Under the pieces are notes generated by a model. It had not been told where the DNA came from. It made no database searches and worked only from the letters and a program-made list of their open reading frames with translations. A DNA stretch of 64,000 nucleotides. It comes from Thermococcus nautili. GTDB lineage: Archaea; Methanobacteriota_B; Thermococci; Thermococcales; Thermococcaceae. A program made the position numbers and the translations under genes. Position 1 is the first letter of the stretch, and the number at the start of each line of letters is the position of its first letter. The stretch covers positions 372,001 through 436,000 of the forward strand of contig NZ_CP007264.1 in the NCBI RefSeq assembly GCF_000585495.1. The letters are read 5' to 3'. Positions 33,120-41,497 of this stretch are shown piece by piece.

Positions 33120-34202
33120 TCAAAGCTCCCTGAAAACCCTCTCAAGAACCGGGTCTGGGATTCTATACCCTCCCCCCGTCTTCTCGACGTAGCCGGACTT
33201 GACGAGGTTCTCTAGGAGCGCCGAGAAGTTGGAGTCATTTATGTAGCCGAGCTTCATCGTCACGTAGTCCTTGATGTCCCTCCAGCGGGAATAGCCGAGT
33301 GCCACCGCCTTCAGAATCACCCGATAGCGCGGGCTGTACGAGAACAGCCTTGAGAGCTCCCTGCCGACTACCGCCTTAGCTTCCTTCAGAACCTCCGCGA
33401 TGGCATCGTCATGGCCAAGGTTGCGGGTTGTTCTGATGTAGCCGTAGAGGGCAAGCCAGCCGGGTATGCCGTCGAGTTCCCCCACGGCCATTCTGAGCTC
33501 GTCGTCTCCCACGGGGACACCTGCTTCCTCAAAGCCCTTTCTGAGGAATTCCTCACTCAGCTCGGGCGAGAACCTCTTGAGCTCGATGTCGTGGTGGTAC
33601 CTGCCGAAGAGAGGTGCCTCAGGGTCGTGAAACTTCAGAAAGTCGAAGAGCAGACCGACCTCTGAACCGGTAAGTACGAAGGTCAGGTTCTCAAGGTTGT
33701 CCACGGCGTAGGCTATTATACCATCGTATCTCGTCGCACCGCCGAACCTGAGGTACTGAGCCTCGTCGAAGGCTATAATCACCCGGCCTTTTCTCTCCCC
33801 ATACTCGTTAAGGGCCTCGAGCAGTTCCGTGAGCGAGAAACCTTTGGGGGAAACCTCAATCCTCAAGCCCGAAACGGCTATACCGCGAATTCTTGAGAGA
33901 AAATCCTTGAGCTCCTCCAGAAGCCGACGTCTGCCTTCCAAAGACGAGACAATCGCCCTTCCTATCGCGTACCTGCTCACGGAAGAATATTCGGAGTACG
34001 TCTTCCTCACATCAACCTTCACCGAAGGATAAGGAAGCTCGTTGAGCGCGACGTTAAGGAGCGAGCTCTTGCCAAGCCTCCTGATGCCCAACAGCAGTAT
34101 AAGCCTTTCCCCGCGCTCAACGGCGTGTTTAATCTCTCTCAACTCTTCATCTCTGTCAAAGAGCTCCTCCCGTTTGGTCTTGGGGTAGGGTGAGAACAGC
34201 AC
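33120..34202 (-). CDS. Archaeal AAA ATPase (PF01637-like) with C-terminal winged helix
   Basis: 360 residues from GTG 34202 (MLFSPYPKTKREELFDRDEE), with GGGGGTG 6 nt upstream; GTG 34211 is possible. Walker A is LLGIRRLGKSSLLN, Walker B VIIAFDEAQYLRFG, sensor FVLTGSEVGLLFDFL. The C-terminal 80 residues resemble a winged helix (VILKAVALGYSRWRDIKDYV, then LLENLVKSGYVEKTGGGYRI). STAND-like ATPases of this archaeal family are often linked to mobile or stress functions; the role is unknown. The promoter is filled by a striking repeat. Confidence 0.88.
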   Translation of the reverse strand: MLFSPYPKTKREELFDRDEELREIKHAVERGERLILLLGIRRLGKSSLLNVALNELPYPSVKVDVRKTYSEYSSVSRYAIGRAIVSSLEGRRRLLEELKDFLSRIRGIAVSGLRIEVSPKGFSLTELLEALNEYGERKGRVIIAFDEAQYLRFGGATRYDGIIAYAVDNLENLTFVLTGSEVGLLFDFLKFHDPEAPLFGRYHHDIELKRFSPELSEEFLRKGFEEAGVPVGDDELRMAVGELDGIPGWLALYGYIRTTRNLGHDDAIAEVLKEAKAVVGRELSRLFSYSPRYRVILKAVALGYSRWRDIKDYVTMKLGYINDSNFSALLENLVKSGYVEKTGGGYRIPDPVLERVFREL

Positions 34203-34203
34203 A

Positions 34204-34250
34204 ACTTGCACCCCCGCAAGTTACTTGTAGGGGTGCAAGTTAATAAGCCT
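34204..34250 (-). promoter_or_regulatory. Four-half-site inverted repeat at AAA ATPase promoter
   Basis: ACTTGCACCCC (34204-34214) and GGGGTGCAAGT (34230-34240) form a perfect 11-bp inverted repeat. Between them GCAAGT-TACTTG adds a second, inner palindrome, so four ACTTG/CAAGT half-sites alternate. A TATA-like TTATTAA at about 34241-34247 directs transcription to near 34219, inside the repeat. It covers the SD as well, allowing either an operator or an RNA hairpin. Confidence 0.65.
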
Positions 34251-34310
34251 TTTGGAACGCGTGGGTAATTTGCCAGAGTGGGACCAGAAAAGAGATTTTT
34301 CAGGAGGCCA

Positions 34311-34913
34311 TCAGGCCTCCGGCTCGGCGAGGACTTTAATCTTCCTAATCTCGGCGCGCTTAATCGGGTATATCTTCCTCGCTTCCTTGGCAATCTCCTG
34401 GGCAATCTGACCGTTGACGGACTGGAGAACGAAGTCGGCGAAGTTGAGCTCCTCGGCCTTCTTGTAGATGATGTCCTGCATTATCTTCCTTATGGCCCTC
34501 TCCTGGCTGGTCTGTATGCGCCTGTAGGCTATGACCATGCCCATAACACGGAGCTTGTAGCCGTCCTTGGTGGTGATGTTGAAGATTCCGTCAACGCGAG
34601 TGGTTCTCCTCCTGACGAGACTCCTTATGTAGCTCCTCGCGAGGGTGTGGCCCTTGAACTTGGTGTACGCGTTCTGACCCTTAACGTCGTAAACCTGGAA
34701 GTAGAGCTTGACGTGGCTCTTGGTGAAGTCGCCGGTGAGGTCCCTAAGGGTGGTCTCGATAACCCTTCCGACGACCTTTTCCGGCTCGTCTGCCGGGGTG
34801 AGGCCAATCTCCTTGCTTCCGAAGAACTCCGGAGCGTAAATCACGAACCACTCTTTCATCTTCCACTTATCCTTGGTAGCGGCTGCCCTACGCCTTGGGT
34901 TACCCCTTGCCAT
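34311..34913 (-). CDS. rps3ae: 30S ribosomal protein S3Ae (eS1)
   Basis: 200 residues, complete. [20 protein letters not shown] is the basic N-terminus of archaeal S3Ae. Conserved [20 protein letters not shown] and [20 protein letters not shown] follow. It binds near the mRNA exit side of the small subunit. It is the last gene of rps15-gan-pcc1-rps3ae, an arrangement I recall from T. kodakarensis. Confidence 0.96.
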   Translation of the reverse strand: MARGNPRRRAAATKDKWKMKEWFVIYAPEFFGSKEIGLTPADEPEKVVGRVIETTLRDLTGDFTKSHVKLYFQVYDVKGQNAYTKFKGHTLARSYIRSLVRRRTTRVDGIFNITTKDGYKLRVMGMVIAYRRIQTSQERAIRKIMQDIIYKKAEELNFADFVLQSVNGQIAQEIAKEARKIYPIKRAEIRKIKVLAEPEA

Positions 34914-34928
34914 CTTAACACCTCCAAT

Positions 34929-35189
34929 TCACACCTTTTCGGTCATTTCCTCGGCGACCTTGACCGAAAACACCAAATCATCGAGCGCTTTGATGAGTGT
35001 CTCAATCTCACCCGAGTATTTAACCTTTGTTATGACGTCTCCATCAACCCATCGGGTTCGCACATTTAAACTTTTCTTTAGCTCCGCCGGCATGGCCTCG
35101 TTGTCGACCTCTATCGCCTCCGCTACTGCCCTTGCCCTGAGCTCATCGCCGTAGTGCCACCGTATCTCAACGTTCGCCTCAATCTTCAT
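34929..35189 (-). CDS. pcc1: KEOPS complex subunit Pcc1
   Basis: 86 residues: [60 protein letters not shown]. This is the archaeal Pcc1 pattern. Pcc1 dimerises and supports Kae1 in making t6A37 in ANN-decoding tRNAs. The start lies within the 3' end of the GAN gene (11-nt overlap), so it is translationally coupled. Confidence 0.9.
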   Translation of the reverse strand: MKIEANVEIRWHYGDELRARAVAEAIEVDNEAMPAELKKSLNVRTRWVDGDVITKVKYSGEIETLIKALDDLVFSVKVAEEMTEKV

Positions 35190-36594
35190 TGCTCTTCACC
35201 TGCTTCGCCAGAGCTTCATTGAACAGCTTTATGAACTCGTCTATCCTGCCCTTTGGGAATCTAATGCCCGCGGCAATGGCGTGGCCGCCTCCCTCGCCTC
35301 CAAGCTTCTCGGCGACCTCCTTCAGGGCCTCACCGAGGTGGTAGCCCTTTTTGAGCGCTTTCTCGGTTGTCCTTGCTGAGGCCTTAACGAGGTTCTCGTC
35401 CTCCTCGCTGTCAGCTATGACGACGACGGGCTTCTCGGGGTTGGCCAGGCCAGCGTTGATGGCCATGTTTGCCACTATGCCCACGAGCGTGTCGCGGATG
35501 TTCTTGCCGGCGTAGAAGACGTAGGCGTGCTCGCCTTCCTCGGCCATGCTCCAGTTCTGAATCAGGAACTTTCTCGCCTCTATCTGCTCCCTCTTGTAGT
35601 CCTCGAGCATCTTCCTGGCCTTCTTGTAGGCGTCTTCATCGCCGAGGCATATTGCCACTCCAAGCGTTCCCGCGTTCAAGCGACCGGTCGCGTTGAGGAG
35701 CGTCGCGAATTCCCTCGCCTCGTGCCTGACGTCGCCCTCGGGATAGAGCGGGCTGACGACGACGTCACCGATGAGCCTGTCGATGGCCTCTTTCGGCGCG
35801 GAGTGCTTTATCATGTGGACGAGAAGGGCCTCGTGGAGCTTCCGTTTTTCCTCCTCGCGGAGCTGCCAGTAGTGGACTTCCGGGTCGAAGCCCCTCGCGC
35901 GGAGCCATTCGATTGCCTTCCTCTCGTCGCCGGTAATCTCCGGTATTTCGGGATTGGTCGCGTAGGCGAGCATCTGGTAGAGTGGTCTGCTCTCCCTGCC
36001 GAAGAGCCTTAACTCCTTCCTGACCTCAAGGATGCCGAGCTTCTTGCCGTCCTCGAGGATTTCGAGGTTGAGGCCGTGGAAGGTGCCGTCTATCTCCTGC
36101 ATGTCGCCGACCGCGCCAACGGTCGCTATGTAGGCCAAATCCCTGTTCTTCTCGTTCATCTCCCTTGCGACGAAGTAGGCGACGCCGGAACCGCTCAAAT
36201 CGCGGACGCTGTTGGCCCCGAAGGGAACCGGGTTTACGAGGACCTTGGACTCGCTCGAAAAGTCGCCCTCCGGCGGGTGATGGTCGGCAACGACAACCGT
36301 TCCGTCGAGCTTCTTCTCAATGAGCTCTATGGAACCGCTTCCGAGGTCGCTGAAGACGTATATCTCCCTGTTCTCCCGCGCGAGCTCGTCGATGAGCTCT
36401 TCACTGACCTGCTTGACGATGCTGAGCTGAAAACTTCCGCCTTCCCTCGCCACCGCTTTGGCCAGAATAGCGCCGGCGGTAATCCCGTCCGCGTCGCGGT
36501 GCGAGATTAGCCTTATGGTGTGACCTAACTCGATGTGCATCTTAATAAGCTCGGCTCCCTCGCGAACCCTCTCCAGAAAGGCTTCCCTGTCCAC
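35179..36594 (-). CDS. GINS-associated nuclease GAN (RecJ/Cdc45-like DHH exonuclease)
   Basis: 471 residues. DHH motifs are [37 protein letters not shown] and the DHHA1 motif [13 protein letters not shown]. All metal ligands appear intact, as in the active T. kodakarensis GAN, a 5'-3' single-strand exonuclease that binds GINS in the replicative CMG-like complex. Its position next to rps15 and pcc1 matches that species. A role in Okazaki-fragment or fork processing is known for the family. The second DHH protein of this window (10666) has a different, TrkA-fused architecture. Confidence 0.93.
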   Translation of the reverse strand: MDREAFLERVREGAELIKMHIELGHTIRLISHRDADGITAGAILAKAVAREGGSFQLSIVKQVSEELIDELARENREIYVFSDLGSGSIELIEKKLDGTVVVADHHPPEGDFSSESKVLVNPVPFGANSVRDLSGSGVAYFVAREMNEKNRDLAYIATVGAVGDMQEIDGTFHGLNLEILEDGKKLGILEVRKELRLFGRESRPLYQMLAYATNPEIPEITGDERKAIEWLRARGFDPEVHYWQLREEEKRKLHEALLVHMIKHSAPKEAIDRLIGDVVVSPLYPEGDVRHEAREFATLLNATGRLNAGTLGVAICLGDEDAYKKARKMLEDYKREQIEARKFLIQNWSMAEEGEHAYVFYAGKNIRDTLVGIVANMAINAGLANPEKPVVVIADSEEDENLVKASARTTEKALKKGYHLGEALKEVAEKLGGEGGGHAIAAGIRFPKGRIDEFIKLFNEALAKQVKSNED

Positions 36595-36625
36595 GGGGCA
36601 TCACCAAGGAAGAAGAAGGAGAGGG

Positions 36626-37081
36626 TCAGCGAACGAGGAGCTTTGCCTGCTCCGGGTCGTAGCGCCACTTCGCCGGAAGTTTTCCGGTTCTCCTGTAGTA
36701 CTTGACGAGGCGCCTAATCTTGCTCTCGATGAGCTGGAGACCGCGCCTTGAGTGCTTGTCCTTCGGGTGCTGTTCGAGGTGCTTCCTGAGGTTGACCGCG
36801 CGCCTGATGAGGAACATCAAGTCCTCGGGAATCTCGGGCGCGAGGCCGTTCTCCTCGAGAATCTTGGTTATCTTCTTGCCGGTGACGAGCTTGACGCTCG
36901 GTATGCCGTACTGGTCGCGGAGAATCGTTCCTATCATGGCGGTGCTGTAGCCCTCTTTCCTGAGCTTGACAACGAGAGCCTCAACCTCCTCGGCGGTGTA
37001 CTCCACCCAGGTCGGCGGAGCGGTCCTCGGAGGCCTCTTTGAGCCTGACTTACCCCTCTTTCTCGCGTGCATCCTTGCCAT
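36626..37081 (-). CDS. rps15: 30S ribosomal protein S15 (uS15)
   Basis: 151 residues from ATG 37081, preceded by GGGAGGTGG; the frame to 37213 includes the leader. [20 protein letters not shown] is the archaeal N-terminal extension. The S15 core follows ([40 protein letters not shown]), ending in [14 protein letters not shown]. It binds 16S rRNA helix 22. First gene of the operon. A TATA-like GATTTAAAAAC at about 37145-37155 fits the promoter. Confidence 0.97.
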   Translation of the reverse strand: MARMHARKRGKSGSKRPPRTAPPTWVEYTAEEVEALVVKLRKEGYSTAMIGTILRDQYGIPSVKLVTGKKITKILEENGLAPEIPEDLMFLIRRAVNLRKHLEQHPKDKHSRRGLQLIESKIRRLVKYYRRTGKLPAKWRYDPEQAKLLVR

Positions 37082-37229
37082 ACAACCACCTCCCGGTGAC
37101 GGCCAGCTCCCGCCAGCCGCCCCTTCGCGTTGGGAATTGAGGAGGGATTTAAAAACCTTTGCCCGTAAAAGCTCTGTCCGAATCATTCTGAAGAACAATT
37201 GAGAGGAGTTCAAAAATTAAAAAGAACCT

Positions 37230-37727
37230 CTAAAAAATCCAAATCCTCGCCTCGCGGTACTCCCTGAAGGGCAGGGCCTGGAGCGTGGGCTTTATCTTCT
37301 CAAACGTCTCCGTGGGGACGTAGAACTTCACCGAGCCGTTGGGGGCTTTAAGCTCGACCGGGGTCTGACCGTTGGCCTCGTTGCCAAGGAAGCCCTTTCC
37401 GCGCTTTACGGAGGTCTCTTCAATCCTCGCCACGAAGCTTTTCTCGCTCTCCCTCGCGTAGTCATCGGCGCGCTCTATGAAGTCCGGCGGAAGCTCAAGG
37501 GAGGAGAGGTACCTCTCAACGGCCTCCTGGTACTCCTGACCCGCCTGGAAGGCGACGTACATTGAGAGGTTCGCCCCTCCGTACATGAGTCCCCTGTTCA
37601 GGGCGTCGCCCCATGTTCCCTCCTTCATTCTGATGTAGTAGACCTTATCCCCCACAACGGCCCATATTCCAAACTTGGGCCTTCCCCTCGCTATCTCCTG
37701 AACGGGAACTATCAGCTGTGGCTCCAT
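37230..37727 (-). CDS. Soluble protein of unknown function, last gene of the surface operon
   Basis: 165 residues from ATG 37727 (MEPQLIVPVQEIARGRPKFG) with GGGTGAGA upstream. An N-terminal beta-rich part (IWAVVGDKVYYIRMKEGTWG) is followed by a helical segment, then a Lys/Arg-rich loop and a C-terminal strand-helix pair. No signal peptide or membrane helix is seen, so it is expected in the cytoplasm although its neighbours are exported. It lies 52 nt after the 881-residue gene and is probably cotranscribed. The family is not recognised. Confidence 0.7.
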   Translation of the reverse strand: MEPQLIVPVQEIARGRPKFGIWAVVGDKVYYIRMKEGTWGDALNRGLMYGGANLSMYVAFQAGQEYQEAVERYLSSLELPPDFIERADDYARESEKSFVARIEETSVKRGKGFLGNEANGQTPVELKAPNGSVKFYVPTETFEKIKPTLQALPFREYREARIWIF

Positions 37728-37779
37728 GGGTCTCACCCTTCACCTCTGTTTGAACGGCGTAAAAAAAGAAAGGACCGCG

Positions 37780-40425
37780 TCAGTCAACGTCGTAGGCGTA
37801 GCCCCTGACGGAGAAGCTGTAAACCCTACAGCCGAAGTCGTTGCAGGCTCTAACAGTCACGTGGTAGGTCGTTTCGTGCCTTCTGGCCTCGAGCTCGCTC
37901 TCATCCGCGTATTGCACGGCCTTCTCGGTGACGTAGTCGAAGGTTGCATCGACGAGCTTCTCCTTGACCCAGTCAAGCAGGCCCTCCTTGAAGGCCTTCT
38001 TCGAGAACTTCTTGGAGTCGCGCGCGTCGATACCCTCTTCCGCCGGCGCGTCCTCGTCCTCGGGAATGAAGGCCTCAACACCTCCAACGATTGTTTTTAC
38101 CCCCTTGGCCGTTGCGACCATGCCGTAGACTATCTTCGAGCCTATGCTCCTCGCCTCGACCATCTTCGCCGTCAGGACGCCGATGTCCTTCCCGGTCTTC
38201 ATTACCTCCACGCTGTCCTCATATTTCGTGTAAACGGTTCCAACGTCGCCCTCACCGGGGACGGTGTAGCGGTGGGGCACTATCCTCGCGTAGAAGAACC
38301 GCAGGCTTCCCGTGGTTCCGAAATTGATTGTCCTCTTCTCCTGTCCGTTGACGAGGGCCCCGGGGACGGTTATCGTCACGTTCTTGCAGAACCGGCACTC
38401 GAACCGTAGCTTTCCGACGTCGAGGTTTTCGTCCCACGTCGCGTTGAGGAGCTTTACCACGGGCTCTGTCCGGTACTTCGCCTCGATGTTGAAGGTGTAG
38501 AAATATCTTTTCCAGTCGCCGTAGTTCAGCTCAACACGGAAGGAAACGAAGGAGAAGCCTATTTCGGTCAGGTTCGTGAAGGTTATCGTGTACGTGCCGT
38601 TGGCTCCCTTAACGCGGTCATCGTCGTTGCCGTAAATGCCTATGTAGCTGAGATTGTACCGCTCTTCCCGCCCTTCCGGGTAGATGACCGTAACCGGGGG
38701 AGCTTCAATCCGGAACTCCGCCGTGTCGCCGTCAAGAACCACAGTTATGAACTCATTGGGCTCTATCTCTTTTCCGTTCAGCAAGAACTTCACTTCACGC
38801 TTCACCCTGGGCTTAGGGGGCTCAGTTAGCTTTTCTTGGACTTCTCCGTACTTCGGCACCTCTATCGCGGGCGGGGCCTTCGGGTGGGACAGCGGGTTGG
38901 TCGGGTCCGTTCCTTCCTTCCACTCCACGAAGTCCGAGAACCCGTCTCCGTCGGTGTCTGGTTTCGTTGGGTCCGTTCTTATCGAAATCTCCTCGAAGTC
39001 GGTTAATCCATCGCCGTCGGTGTCGGGCTTTCTCATGTCGGTGTGCCACCACGTAACTTCGGCGTTATCGCTTATCCCGTCCCCGTCGCAGTCCTGGAAG
39101 TAGGCGCAGGAGTCGCCCTCTATTATGCCGTCGGAGTCAAGGTCCTGCGCGCTCGATGAACCTGTGGAGGACCTGTAAACCTCGGTAACTCCCTCCGGGA
39201 CTACCGGAACAACGTCAATCGAGTCCAGAAGTCCATCACCGTCCGTGTCCGGGTTTGCAGGGTTTAGATGAGTAATACGCGTCTCCGTGATGTTCGCGAA
39301 GAAATAGGCGTATTCAAAGTTCACCTCCTCGCCGTCGCTCAAGCCGTCCCCGTCGGTGTCGGGGGAGAGCGGGTTCGTTGCCGGCGGGATAAAGCAGACC
39401 TGGCCTTGGTACTCGAAGTATGAATCGTCCACGATGGGTTTGGGATAGGCTGAGAGCAGGTAGTCATAGTTCTGGGCACAGACCATGCTCCACGTCAGGC
39501 TGTAATCGAGTGTCCAGTTGTAGTAATATGCGAGTGCATCGGTTATAACGACCCAGTCTGGAGTTGCGTTGTGGTAGGCGTAATACGCGAGCTCCGGGAG
39601 GACTTCCTCAAGGTCGCTCAGTCCATCGCCGTCGGTATCACCTGCCAGCGGATTCGTGCCGAGCCTGACCTCCCAGCCGTCGTAGAGGCCGTCATCGTCG
39701 GAGTCTATCTCCACCGGGTTCGTCCCGGCTTCCAGCTCGTCCCTGTCGTTCAGCCCGTCCCCATCGCAGTCCGGGCTCGTGAAGCAGATGTAGAACTTCT
39801 GACCGTTGAGGAGGGGGCTCGGGTGAGAATCGCCGTCCCATTCATCTGCCGAATACGGGTAGACCGTTGGGTGATACGAGTCATCGTAGGGCAGAATCTC
39901 GTTGCCGTCAACTATTCCGTCGCCGTCCCAGTCGGGATTTAGGTAGAAAGGTCTCTCTTCAGCTCCGTTCCAGCTCAGGGACATTCGAACCTCGAAGTAG
40001 TCGTCTATCCCGTCGCCGTCAGTGTCCCAGGAAGTTGGGTCCGACGGGGGCAACTTGACTCCGAAATCGCCGTAGACCTCGAACTTGTCTCTCAGGTGGT
40101 CACCGTCTGTGTCCGGGCTCCTCGGGTTCGTCCCGTAGAAGGCCTCGATGGCATCACCCAGGCCATCGAAATCGGTGTCGCTCAGAAACGGACTGCTCCC
40201 GAACTTAAGCTCGAAGCCGTCTGAGAGGCCGTCGCCGTCGCTGTCGGGGCTGGCCGGGTTGAGGTGGTAAACTATACCGTAGTGGGTCTCGTTGTAGGCC
40301 AGCTCAAAGGCGTCGCTCAGGCCGTCCCCGTCGGTATCGAGGTAGGCCGAATAATCGGCGGTTGCTGGCACCGACCGGGCCAGTGAAGCCAGTAGGAGGA
40401 AGATGAGAAGGAGCGCTCTCTTCAT
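37780..40425 (-). CDS. Large secreted protein with about 15 thrombospondin type-3-like Ca-binding repeats
   Basis: 881 residues with signal peptide MKRALLLIFLLLASLARSVP. From about 25 to 510 there are some 15 motifs of the form DxDxDGxxD (DTDGDGLSDAFE, DSDGDGLSDGFE, DTDFDGLGDAIE, DCDGDGLNDRDE, DTDGDGFSDFVE and others), which bind calcium in TSP3/OmpA-like repeats. A beta-rich region follows (about 540-720), then an Ala/Gly helix-rich segment and an acidic loop (PEDEDAPAEEG), and a C-terminal strand-rich part with two Cys pairs. There is no obvious C-terminal anchor. The start overlaps the upstream lipoprotein stop by 4 nt (ATGA). Function unknown; a surface or adhesive role is likely. Confidence 0.88.
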   Translation of the reverse strand: MKRALLLIFLLLASLARSVPATADYSAYLDTDGDGLSDAFELAYNETHYGIVYHLNPASPDSDGDGLSDGFELKFGSSPFLSDTDFDGLGDAIEAFYGTNPRSPDTDGDHLRDKFEVYGDFGVKLPPSDPTSWDTDGDGIDDYFEVRMSLSWNGAEERPFYLNPDWDGDGIVDGNEILPYDDSYHPTVYPYSADEWDGDSHPSPLLNGQKFYICFTSPDCDGDGLNDRDELEAGTNPVEIDSDDDGLYDGWEVRLGTNPLAGDTDGDGLSDLEEVLPELAYYAYHNATPDWVVITDALAYYYNWTLDYSLTWSMVCAQNYDYLLSAYPKPIVDDSYFEYQGQVCFIPPATNPLSPDTDGDGLSDGEEVNFEYAYFFANITETRITHLNPANPDTDGDGLLDSIDVVPVVPEGVTEVYRSSTGSSSAQDLDSDGIIEGDSCAYFQDCDGDGISDNAEVTWWHTDMRKPDTDGDGLTDFEEISIRTDPTKPDTDGDGFSDFVEWKEGTDPTNPLSHPKAPPAIEVPKYGEVQEKLTEPPKPRVKREVKFLLNGKEIEPNEFITVVLDGDTAEFRIEAPPVTVIYPEGREERYNLSYIGIYGNDDDRVKGANGTYTITFTNLTEIGFSFVSFRVELNYGDWKRYFYTFNIEAKYRTEPVVKLLNATWDENLDVGKLRFECRFCKNVTITVPGALVNGQEKRTINFGTTGSLRFFYARIVPHRYTVPGEGDVGTVYTKYEDSVEVMKTGKDIGVLTAKMVEARSIGSKIVYGMVATAKGVKTIVGGVEAFIPEDEDAPAEEGIDARDSKKFSKKAFKEGLLDWVKEKLVDATFDYVTEKAVQYADESELEARRHETTYHVTVRACNDFGCRVYSFSVRGYAYDVD

Positions 40426-41033
40426 TTTCCTTCCTCCGTCCAGACGATTTTGCAGGAGTCACCGGCGAGGAACGTTACGTAGTCCCGCTCTATGGTCTTC
40501 TCCTGGCCGTCTTTGACGAGAACGGCGCTGTAATGGTAGGAGCAGGCCACGAGGTTCGTGCTGACGACGGAGCAGTTGGGCTCGCTTACGCTCAGCTCCC
40601 TGAAGTCAACCGCCCGGTAGAGGGCCTCGTGGAGCTCGACGAGAGACCCTTCGTCCACGACGCTCAGGTCGAAGAAACCGCTGACGTTCTTCTCGTCCTT
40701 AACCGCCGAGTAGTAGGCCTTTATCAACCCGGGTCCCTTCGAGAGGCAGTCGAAGGTTGAATCCGGGACGAGGGAGGCGTTCACGGCGAGTGTTCTGTTG
40801 AAGACCTCCGCCGTCACGACCCTGCTGGGCTTTTCCTCGACTCCGGCGGGCGTTCCCCCTGTCTGCGTCTGTCCGCCGGTCTCGGTTGAAATGGAAGAGG
40901 TGCTCGATGAGCCCGTTCCAGTCGCGCCCTGCCCCTCGCCGGGGGTTCCGGTTGTCGGGCTCTGACCAGTGCAACCGCTCGCGATGAGAACGCCGGCGAC
41001 GAGGAGCACGAGCAGAAGCCTTACCGCCCTCAC
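40422..41033 (-). CDS. Secreted lipoprotein, unknown function
   Basis: 203 residues. MRAVRLLLVLLVAGVLIASG followed by CTG is a lipobox, then a Thr/Ser/Gly-rich linker of about 50 residues, then a compact domain with three or four Cys (STFDCLSKGPG, SEPNCSVVSTNLVACSYHYS, AGDSCKIVW) that may form disulfides. The short alternating strands of the C-terminal part suggest a beta-rich fold. It overlaps the gene before and the gene after by ATGA junctions, so it is a fixed member of the operon. The family is not recognised. Confidence 0.8.
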   Translation of the reverse strand: MRAVRLLLVLLVAGVLIASGCTGQSPTTGTPGEGQGATGTGSSSTSSISTETGGQTQTGGTPAGVEEKPSRVVTAEVFNRTLAVNASLVPDSTFDCLSKGPGLIKAYYSAVKDEKNVSGFFDLSVVDEGSLVELHEALYRAVDFRELSVSEPNCSVVSTNLVACSYHYSAVLVKDGQEKTIERDYVTFLAGDSCKIVWTEEGK

Positions 41034-41455
41034 TTCAGAATCTCCCCCTCGCGCTCAAGCATCTTCTCGTAGTTGGCGAGCGTCAGCCGTATTTCCACCT
41101 TGTCGTTGGGGTCCTTGTCCATCTTCACGATGTCGCTCTCGCGCCTGTACTCAAACCAACCGCGCTCTTCCTCCTCGTCCTCGTCGTAGTAGTCCTCGTA
41201 GCGCTCGATGTACTCGATGAAGACCCTCTTCACCTTCGACCTGCGTATGAGGCCGACCTCTTTCTCCGCCACGTAGACCCTTGAAATCTCCCACCACCAG
41301 TCCTGGTTGCCAGTCCGTATCTTAATCTCCGGCCGGTACCTGCTCAGGACGTTCCACTTCTCCGCGAGCTCGCCGGCCCTGAGCTTGAACTCCTTGTGCC
41401 GTATGTTTTTCACGATTGTTGATGTTGCCTTCTTCAGGGAATCCATAAATCCCAT
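41030..41455 (-). CDS. Soluble acidic protein of unknown function in the surface operon
   Basis: 141 residues: MGFMDSLKKATSTIVKNIRH, a beta-rich middle (RPEIKIRTGNQDWWWEISRV), then an acidic stretch (YEDYYDEDEEEERGW) and a C-terminal helix. No signal peptide or membrane helix is seen. GGTGAGC precedes the ATG. It ends inside the ATGA of the lipoprotein start. A cytosolic partner in an otherwise exported gene set is odd and may be a membrane-associated regulator or an assembly factor; this is inference. Confidence 0.75.
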   Translation of the reverse strand: MGFMDSLKKATSTIVKNIRHKEFKLRAGELAEKWNVLSRYRPEIKIRTGNQDWWWEISRVYVAEKEVGLIRRSKVKRVFIEYIERYEDYYDEDEEEERGWFEYRRESDIVKMDKDPNDKVEIRLTLANYEKMLEREGEILK

Positions 41456-41497
41456 TTCAGCTCACCTTCCGAGTCTTGAAATTTGAAAAAAGAAAGC

